A stretch of 7,410 nucleotides of DNA from JAYZDB01 sp036338025 (GTDB lineage: Bacteria; Planctomycetota; UBA1135; UBA2386): the NCBI GenBank assembly GCA_036338025.1, contig JAYZDB010000159.1, forward strand, positions 1 to 7,410, in the 5' to 3' direction. The number at the start of each line of letters is the position of its first letter. Position 1 is the first letter of the stretch. Below, one piece after another: positions 6,783-7,410 of this stretch. A program made the translations under genes and the position numbers. The notes below the pieces were generated by a model. The model made no database searches, was not told the origin of the DNA, and saw only the letters and a program-made list of their open reading frames with translations.

Positions 6783-7313
6783 ATGCGCGCTGACTTGGAT
6801 CCACGTGCCGGATCCGATCCCTTGTGGGGTTCGTATGCGGAACCCAACCAGTTCTTTCTCGGAGATGGCAAGGGCAGGTTTGTCGACATGTCGAAGAACG
6901 ACGACGCCTTTTGCGGAACCGTCGAGATCACCCGCGCCCTGGTCCTGGCGGACCTCGACGAGGATGGCGATCTTGAGATGGTCGTCGGGAACTGTCGAGG
7001 CCCGGCCAGGATCTATGAAAACGTCACCGAGAAGGCTGGCAATTGGCTGCAGGTCCGGGCAATCGACAAGCAGTTGCAGCGCGATGTCTACGGAGCCGTG
7101 ATCTGGGTCCATGCCGGGGGGCGCGTGGTGCGGCGCACGGTGGGACCGGGACGCAGTTATATTTCGAGCTCCATGATCGCCTGCCACTTCGGCCTGGGCC
7201 CGACGGAGTCGGTGGATCGCGTCGAGATCCGGTGGCCCGGTGGGGAGAAAGAGACGTTCCCGGGCGGCAAGTGCAATCAGTTGATGACGCTGGCCCGAGG
7301 AGAAGGCAGATGA
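6783..7313 (+). CDS. C-terminal part of the FG-GAP lipoprotein: last FG-GAP loop plus ASPIC/UnbV domain
   Basis: From the first ATG after the premature stop this gives 176 residues, in the same frame as the preceding piece. Residues 20-35 (EPNQFFLGDGKGRF) and the loop DLDEDGD at 57-63 continue the FG-GAP repeats. Residues 87-160 match the ASPIC/UnbV domain: NWLQVRAI, QRDVYGAVIWV, GPGRSYISSS, HFGLGP and RVEIRWPGG. It has no signal peptide, and the ATG at 6783 lacks a clear Shine-Dalgarno, so independent translation would give a cytoplasmic fragment with no obvious use. The simplest reading is that it is the C-terminal half of one interrupted gene. The conserved domain core is intact, which suggests the break is recent or not real. 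It overlaps the next gene by four bases (ATGA), implying translational coupling. A functional product would require readthrough of the TAA. Confidence 0.8.
   Translation: MRADLDPRAGSDPLWGSYAEPNQFFLGDGKGRFVDMSKNDDAFCGTVEITRALVLADLDEDGDLEMVVGNCRGPARIYENVTEKAGNWLQVRAIDKQLQRDVYGAVIWVHAGGRVVRRTVGPGRSYISSSMIACHFGLGPTESVDRVEIRWPGGEKETFPGGKCNQLMTLARGEGR
7298..7302 (+). promoter_or_regulatory. Strong ribosome binding site (AGGAG) for the lipoprotein at 7310
   Basis: AGGAG ends seven bases before the ATG at 7310, which is optimal spacing and the best Shine-Dalgarno in the window. It lies inside the end of the upstream gene and supports a real start within the ATGA overlap. Confidence 0.75.
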
Positions 7314-7410
7314 GAGTGCCGTGGGCGCTGCTACCGGTGGGGACCCTGGTTGTCGCTTGTGGTCCCAAGATCGATGTGCCGATGCCGGATCTTGCTCGTG
7401 TCGAACCGGG
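7310..7410 (+). CDS. Putative lipoprotein, N-terminal end only (cut by window edge)
   Basis: Thirty-three codons are visible from the ATG at 7310. They encode MRVPWALLPVGTLVVACGPK and then a proline- and acid-rich stretch. R2, the hydrophobic core at 5-15 and the lipobox VVAC with C17 make a compact lipoprotein signal, so the product should be exported and lipidated like its upstream neighbour. The start is set by the AGGAG site and by the four-base ATGA overlap with the ASPIC/UnbV frame, which implies an operon. The opening after the cysteine (MPDLARVEPG) resembles the beginning of tetratricopeptide-repeat proteins often found beside CRTAC1-like genes, but no repeat is visible yet, so that is only a guess. 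Confidence 0.75.
   Translation, partial: MRVPWALLPVGTLVVACGPKIDVPMPDLARVEP

Overview
This is a GC-rich chromosomal window with no RNA genes, CRISPR arrays or mobile elements that I can see. The gene set fits a diderm environmental bacterium: a DUF368 membrane protein, a YidK-like sodium/solute symporter, GT-C-type membrane proteins, and an FG-GAP plus ASPIC/UnbV lipoprotein followed by a second lipoprotein. Such combinations are familiar from Planctomycetota, Acidobacteriota and Verrucomicrobiota. I cannot place it more precisely from sequence alone, and this assignment is inference.

Layout. Positions 1-323 (minus) hold the N-terminal 107 codons of a DUF368/PopT-type undecaprenyl-phosphate translocase, cut by the window edge. 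A 168-bp divergent gap follows, then a complete solute:sodium symporter (492-2099, plus). This runs tail to tail into a 642-residue polytopic GT-C-like membrane protein on the minus strand (2096-4024); one palindromic CTAG supplies both stop codons. A short divergent gap separates that gene from a second, related GT-C-like protein on the plus strand (about 4103-5584). Fifty-five bases later comes a lipoprotein of the FG-GAP/ASPIC-UnbV (CRTAC1-like) family. Its reading frame is broken by an in-frame TAA at 6738-6740. The frame stays open for another 191 sense codons beyond it and encodes the expected C-terminal half, including the ASPIC/UnbV domain. An ATGA overlap then leads into a further lipoprotein, truncated by the window end.

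How the genes may work together. The two GT-C-like proteins probably act on the periplasmic side with polyprenyl-phosphate-linked sugars. The DUF368 protein belongs to a family that recycles the polyprenyl-phosphate carrier, and the symporter keeps residues matching the sugar ligands of vSGLT. An envelope-glycosylation theme with exported lipoproteins as possible acceptors is therefore plausible, but it is inferred only from gene families and proximity. The genes lie in at least three separate transcription units. The most concrete anomaly is the interrupted FG-GAP/ASPIC gene. The most interesting arrangement is the head-to-head pair of diverged GT-C paralogues with different C-terminal domains. 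I did not find a clearly new defence or mobile system.
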